Positions 60,022 through 64,000 of a DNA stretch of 64,000 bases are shown piece by piece (positions within the stretch are counted from its first letter, which is position 1; the number at the start of each line of letters is the position of its first letter). Location: positions 3,410,001 through 3,474,000 of the forward strand of contig NZ_AP022561.1 in NCBI RefSeq assembly GCF_010726245.1. Reading direction: 5' to 3'. The notes under the pieces were generated by a model. It was given only the letters and a program-made list of their open reading frames with translations. It made no database searches and was not told the DNA's origin. Origin of the DNA: Mycolicibacterium aichiense (lineage in GTDB: Bacteria; Actinomycetota; Actinomycetes; Mycobacteriales; Mycobacteriaceae). A program made the translations under genes and the position numbers.

Positions 60022-60839
60022 TGAAGCGCTGGACGTTCCTGCTGCGCCCGGGCTGGATTGCCCTGGCGCTGGTCGTCGTCGCGTTCGCCTACCTCTGCTT
60101 CACCGTGCTGGCCCCGTGGCAGCTGGGCAAGAACACCAAGACCTCGCGTGAGAACAATCAGATCGCCTCCTCGCTCAATGCCGAGCCGGTTCCGGTGACA
60201 ACGTTTCTGCCGCACCAGGATTCGTCGGCACCAGAGGATCAGTGGCGGCGAGTCACCGCGACCGGGCGTTACATCCCGTCCGCCGAGGTGCTCGCCCGGC
60301 TGCGGGTGGTAGGCGGTGCGCCGGCGTTCGAGGTGCTGGTGCCGTTCATCGTCGACGGCGGTCCGACAGTTCTGGTCGATCGCGGGTATGTGCTCGCCGT
60401 CCAGGGCTCGAAAGTGCCCGACATCGCGCCGGTGCCGACCGGCACGGTGACTATCACGGCACGGCTGCGTGATTCGGAGACCGCGCCGCCCGACAAGCCG
60501 CCGTTCACTGAAGGCGGCTTCACCCAGCTCTACGCGATCGACACCAAGCTGGCCGGCGCGACCACCGGGGTGCCGGTGGCGGGCTCGTATCTGCAATTGG
60601 TGGAGAACCAGCCAGGTGGGCTCGGCATCGCCGAACTGCCGCACCTGGATGCCGGGCCGTTTCTGTCGTACGGCATCCAGTGGATCGCGTTCGGCATCGT
60701 CGCCCCGATCGGGCTGGGCTACTTCGCCTATTCGGAGATCAAGGCCCGCCGCAGGGAGAAGGCGGCCGGCGCGCAGAATCCGTCGGCGCCGGTCACCGTC
60801 GAGGACAAGCTCGCCGACCGGTACGGCCGGCGGCAGTGA
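60021..60839 (+). CDS. SURF1 family cytochrome oxidase assembly protein
   Basis: SURF1 helps assemble heme a into cytochrome aa3 oxidase. The 272-residue product has the standard layout: an N-terminal membrane helix (residues 11-32), an extracytoplasmic domain with WRRVTATGRYIPSAEVL, FEVLVPFIVDGGPTVLVDRGYV and LQLVE, and a C-terminal helix (YGIQWIAFGIVAPIGLGYFAY). It should serve the oxidase whose ctaC and ctaF open this window. ATG 60021 shares a base with the ptpA stop. Its end overlaps convergent cobD by 47 nt. Confidence 0.93.
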   Translation: MKRWTFLLRPGWIALALVVVAFAYLCFTVLAPWQLGKNTKTSRENNQIASSLNAEPVPVTTFLPHQDSSAPEDQWRRVTATGRYIPSAEVLARLRVVGGAPAFEVLVPFIVDGGPTVLVDRGYVLAVQGSKVPDIAPVPTGTVTITARLRDSETAPPDKPPFTEGGFTQLYAIDTKLAGATTGVPVAGSYLQLVENQPGGLGIAELPHLDAGPFLSYGIQWIAFGIVAPIGLGYFAYSEIKARRREKAAGAQNPSAPVTVEDKLADRYGRRQ

Positions 60840-61755
60840 GGCCGACCGCGAGCACCGCAGCGGCGAGCTGAACGAACCGGGACAAGCGCACCGAGCGACG
60901 CAGGTCCTCGATTCCCGGGACACGCCCCTCACCGAGCGTCGGGCGGATCTCCAGCTGGTGGTGATATTGGGTGGGGCCGCCGAGGCGCACGCCCAGCGCT
61001 CCGGCGAATGTCGCTTCCACCACGCCGGCGTTCGGGCTGGGGTGCCGGGCGGCATCGCGGCGCCACGCCCGCAGCGCCCCGGCCGGTGAACCGCCGACCA
61101 GTGGTGCGCACACCACCACCAGCACGCCGGCCACCCGCGCCGCCCCGAAGTTCGCGACGTCATCCAGACGCGCTGCCGCCCAACCGAATCGGGCATAACG
61201 GGGCGAGCGATGCCCGATCATCGCATCCAGCGTGTTGACGCCGCGGTACACCAGCACGCCCGGCACTCCCCCGACCGCCGCCCAGAGCAGCGGGGCGACG
61301 TGCGCGTCGGAGGTGTTCTCGGCCACCGACTCCAGAGCCGCCCGGGCCAGTCCGTCGATGTCGAGTGCCGACGGGTCGCGGCCGCAGAGTGAGGGCAGCA
61401 GCGCCCGGGCTCCGCCGATGTCGTCGGCGGCCAGCAGGTCGGCCAGCTTGTCGCCGGTGCGGCCCAGTGTCGTCCCGCCGAGTGACGCCCAGGTGGCAGC
61501 GGCGGTCACGGCCGCCAGCGCCGGGCCGCGGGTACCGCGCTGGACCAGCGTGCCCGCTACGGCCAGCCCGCCGAGCAGCACACCGGTGTGCACCGCGCCC
61601 GCCGCCCGGCTGTCGCGGTAGGTGAGCTTTTCGAGTGCGGCTGCACACCAACCGAACCCCGCCACCGGATGGCCGTGGACGGGGTCGCCGAAAGCCAGAT
61701 CCGCCAGCTGAGCCGTCAGGATGCCGACACCGCGGTACCGTCTGCGCGCAAACAC
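60793..61755 (-). CDS. cobD: Adenosylcobinamide-phosphate synthase (CobD/CbiB)
   Basis: This membrane enzyme attaches the aminopropanol arm in cobalamin synthesis. The 320-residue product has [18 protein letters not shown] at the start, [71 protein letters not shown], and [26 protein letters not shown] 61755 is used. Together with cobU, cobT and cobS near 11-13 kb it covers late steps of the pathway. The aminotransferase gene cobC (Rv2231c) that lies beside nif3 in M. tuberculosis is absent from this window. Confidence 0.95.
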   Translation of the reverse strand: MFARRRYRGVGILTAQLADLAFGDPVHGHPVAGFGWCAAALEKLTYRDSRAAGAVHTGVLLGGLAVAGTLVQRGTRGPALAAVTAAATWASLGGTTLGRTGDKLADLLAADDIGGARALLPSLCGRDPSALDIDGLARAALESVAENTSDAHVAPLLWAAVGGVPGVLVYRGVNTLDAMIGHRSPRYARFGWAAARLDDVANFGAARVAGVLVVVCAPLVGGSPAGALRAWRRDAARHPSPNAGVVEATFAGALGVRLGGPTQYHHQLEIRPTLGEGRVPGIEDLRRSVRLSRFVQLAAAVLAVGLTAAGRTGRRACPRR

Positions 61756-61800
61756 CCCGGCACTCTCTCACACGTGATGTACTGCGTGGATGAGGCCGCG

Positions 61801-62616
61801 ATGACGCGACCCCCGACGCGGGTCTCGGACTTGCTCAACCCGGCCGCGGTGCTGGCGCCCGCCGCCAACGTCATCATGCAGCTGGCCCACCCCGCCGTCG
61901 GCTATGGCGTCCTGGAGAGCCCGGTGGACAGTGGCAACGTCTACCAGCATCCGATCAAGCGGGCCCGCACCACGGGCACCTATCTCGCGGCGGCCACCAT
62001 CGGCACCGACGCCGACCGCGCGCTGATCCGCTCGGCGGTGGACACCGCGCACGCCAAGGTCCGTTCCACTGCATCGAGCCCGGTGTCCTACCGCGCGTTC
62101 GACCCCAAACTCCAGCTCTGGGTGGCGGCCTGCCTGTACCGCTACTACGTCGACCAGCACGAGTTCCTCTACGGCCCGCTCGACGATGCCGCCGCCGACG
62201 CGGTGTACGCCGACGCCAGCAGGCTCGGCACCACGCTGCAGGTGCGTGAGGGCATGTGGCCGGCCGACCGTGCTGCCTTCGACGAGTACTGGAAGCGGTC
62301 ACTGGACGATCTGTCCATCGACCCGCCGGTCCGCGAACATCTGAAAGGCGTTGCGGGAATGGCATTCATGCCGTTCCCCATCCGGGAGACCCTCGGCCGG
62401 TTCAACCTGTTCGCCACCGTCGGCTTCCTGCCACCCGAATTCCGGACGATGATGCGGCTGCCGTGGAGCGCCGGACAGCAGCGCCGCTTCGAGTGGCTGC
62501 TCGCCGCGCTGCGCCTCGCCGACCGGTTGATCCCGCACCAGGCCTGGATTCTCGGCTATCAGCTGTATCTCTGGGACATGCGAGCCAGGGCGCGCCGGGG
62601 ACAGCGGATCGTCTGA
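61801..62616 (+). CDS. MpaB-like (DUF2236) oxygenase family protein
   Basis: The 271-residue product has [58 protein letters not shown] and the conserved Arg/Trp-rich C-terminal half of the DUF2236 (MpaB, latex-clearing-protein-like) group. Related proteins bind heme b through conserved histidines and oxidise hydrophobic substrates; the substrate here is not known. ATG 61801 is preferred; an in-frame ATG at 61777 would add eight residues. It diverges from cobD across 45 nt and is followed 17 nt later by an amidohydrolase gene, probably in one operon. Confidence 0.88.
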   Translation: MTRPPTRVSDLLNPAAVLAPAANVIMQLAHPAVGYGVLESPVDSGNVYQHPIKRARTTGTYLAAATIGTDADRALIRSAVDTAHAKVRSTASSPVSYRAFDPKLQLWVAACLYRYYVDQHEFLYGPLDDAAADAVYADASRLGTTLQVREGMWPADRAAFDEYWKRSLDDLSIDPPVREHLKGVAGMAFMPFPIRETLGRFNLFATVGFLPPEFRTMMRLPWSAGQQRRFEWLLAALRLADRLIPHQAWILGYQLYLWDMRARARRGQRIV

Positions 62617-62633
62617 TACCAGCAAGGGGTCAC

Positions 62634-64000
62634 ATGTCCAGCAAAATCCTCACCGCCGCAACGGTCATCACGATGGATCCCGAGCAGCCGCGCGCGGAGG
62701 CCGTCGCCGTCACCGACGGGATGATCGCGGCGGTCGGATCGTTGGCGCAGTGCCAGGCAGCATGCCCGGACGCCGACGTGATCGACACCGGTGCGGCCGC
62801 GCTGCTACCGGGATTCGTTGAACCGCACAGTCACCCGGTGATGAGCGGTATCGCCACCCAGCCGCCGGCCCGCTCGATCGCACCGTGGGACGCACCGACC
62901 TGGCAGCATGTCGAGAAGGTCTTCGCCGATGCGCTCGCCACCACCGACCCGGCCACTCCGCTGTTGTTCGCCGGCTTCGACGCACTGCTGCACAAGCGTC
63001 CCTCCCCGAAAGCTCCCGAACTCGACCGGATCTTCGGCGAGCGGCTCGCGGTGGTCACCGACAATTCCGGCCACGGCGCATATTTCAACACCGCGGTGAT
63101 GAAGCAGCGGGGCTGGGATGTCACTCCACCGGCCGACCCGGTCGGCGCCCACTTCGGCCGAAATCCCGACGGCAGCCTCGACGGTCAAGGGTTCGAGACG
63201 GCTGCGCTGCTCGCGATCGCCGGGCCGATCCTGGCTGCGCTGGGCAACCCGCTGGTCAGTGCGGCCGAGTACTACGCCTGGATGTCACGCGGCGGATACA
63301 CCTCGACATCCGACATGACTTACGACCCGAAATTCAAGGGCGCCTACAAAACGCTGGCCGCGGCCCCGTCCTGCCCGCTTCGGGTGAGCATGTGGGAGAT
63401 GTCGACCACCGAAACCTACAACAATGCCGAAACATTCAGCGCCACTGAGCAATTCCTGGTCAAGCAGGGCGTCAAGCTCTGGACCGACGGCTCCCCCTGG
63501 ATCGGTAACATCGCGATCTCGTTTCCCTATCTGAGCACTGAGGTGACCAGGACCGCAGGCATCGACCCGGCGGTGGCCGGCGGTCCGCAGTCGATGAACT
63601 ACTCCCGTGAGCAGCTCGATGCCGTGCTGGACGTCGCGGCTCCCAGCGGCTGGCAGATGGCCTTCCACGCCAACGGTGATCTCGCCATCGACTTGGCGCT
63701 GGATGCTTACGAGGGCGCATTACAGCGCCACAAGCTGCAAGGTAGCGACCATCGTTGGCGCCTGGAGCATCTCGGGGCGGGCACCCGTACGCAGTTCGAC
63801 CGGGCCGCACGCCTCGGCGTGCACGTCTCAATGGCGCCGTTCCAGTACTACTACTGGGGTGATCTGCTGGACGGACAGATCTTCGATCACGAGCACGGCA
63901 GCACGTGGGGGGCCTTCGCCGACGCGGTGGCCTCCGGCGCGGTGGTCTCACTGCACAACGACGGATCGGTGTCACCGCCGACCCCGGTGCTGAATATCCA
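62634..64000 (+). CDS. Metal-dependent amidohydrolase (YtcJ-like), 3' end outside the window
   Basis: The first 455 codons of an amidohydrolase begin at ATG 62634 (MSSKILTAATVITMDPEQP) after AGCAAGGGG. The TIM-barrel metal site is visible: LPGFVEPHSHP gives HxH, DNSGHGAYFN, FHANGDLAID and LEHLGAGT supply further ligands, and SLHNDGSV near the window edge the late aspartate. Unlike the amidohydrolase at 24.9 kb there is no signal peptide, so it is cytosolic. It follows the MpaB-like gene by 17 nt; together they suggest breakdown of an unidentified ring or amide compound. The gene runs off the window with no stop. Confidence 0.9.
   Translation, partial: MSSKILTAATVITMDPEQPRAEAVAVTDGMIAAVGSLAQCQAACPDADVIDTGAAALLPGFVEPHSHPVMSGIATQPPARSIAPWDAPTWQHVEKVFADALATTDPATPLLFAGFDALLHKRPSPKAPELDRIFGERLAVVTDNSGHGAYFNTAVMKQRGWDVTPPADPVGAHFGRNPDGSLDGQGFETAALLAIAGPILAALGNPLVSAAEYYAWMSRGGYTSTSDMTYDPKFKGAYKTLAAAPSCPLRVSMWEMSTTETYNNAETFSATEQFLVKQGVKLWTDGSPWIGNIAISFPYLSTEVTRTAGIDPAVAGGPQSMNYSREQLDAVLDVAAPSGWQMAFHANGDLAIDLALDAYEGALQRHKLQGSDHRWRLEHLGAGTRTQFDRAARLGVHVSMAPFQYYYWGDLLDGQIFDHEHGSTWGAFADAVASGAVVSLHNDGSVSPPTPVLNI

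Overview
This window is high-GC (roughly two-thirds G+C by eye) chromosomal DNA of a mycobacterium, most likely a non-tuberculous, fast-growing type (Mycolicibacterium-like). Its backbone follows the M. tuberculosis order qcrB to cobD (Rv2196 to Rv2236c) almost gene for gene, with several insertions and two losses. GTG/TTG starts, 4-bp stop/start overlaps and candidate leaderless promoters all fit that origin. I saw no tRNA, rRNA, CRISPR array, transposase or phage gene.

Layout. 1-5.0 kb: end of the cytochrome bcc-aa3 cluster (qcrB, ctaF, ctaC), with a DUF2561 membrane protein and an mmpS3 that is frameshifted as read at a run of ten C. 5-9.1 kb: asnB, adenosine kinase, an anchored secreted protein and an ErpA/HesB iron-sulfur carrier. 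9.2-13.7 kb: glycerate kinase diverging from a DUF3043 gene that leads into the cobU-cobT-cobS operon for the late cobalamin steps. 13.7-19.6 kb: ilvE, gcvT, pepB, ephD and a small partner gene. 19.7-24.9 kb: the lipoate-dependent block dlaT, a TIGR01777 epimerase, lipB, lipA and a DUF4191 gene. 24.9-28 kb: insertion of a secreted amidohydrolase and a DUF222/HNH (13E12-type) gene with a perfect mycobacterial LexA box over its start. 28-42 kb: glutamine synthesis and its control (glnA1, glnE, glnA2), interrupted between glnA1 and glnE by an island. 42-48.5 kb: two Hip1/CaeA-type serine hydrolases, a wax ester synthase/DGAT, panB and enoyl-CoA hydratase. 48.5-52.6 kb: a TetR gene diverging from a urea-carboxylase-type operon. 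52.6-64 kb: CYTH-CHAD protein, RNase P RNA, methyltransferase, XRE-cupin regulator, RNase H/phosphatase fusion, zinc-ribbon protein, Nif3, ptkA, ptpA, SURF1, cobD, an MpaB-like gene and a second amidohydrolase cut by the window end.

The most unusual part is the island at about 30.2-37.6 kb. It holds a tight operon, dabB-dabA-PII-like-carbonic anhydrase-like, predicted to accumulate bicarbonate (DAB system) with its own small sensor. A winged-helix regulator is encoded divergently, and a promoter with an overlapping inverted repeat lies between them. DabA keeps all four zinc/active-site residues, while the companion beta-carbonic anhydrase has lost the dyad arginine.

Nitrogen control is a second theme. 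An array of four GlnR half-sites at exact 11-bp steps precedes glnA1, another precedes the urea-carboxylase-type operon, and a weaker pair precedes glnA2. Respiratory assembly (qcrB/ctaC/ctaF and SURF1) and cobalamin genes (cobUTS and cobD) occur at both ends of the window.
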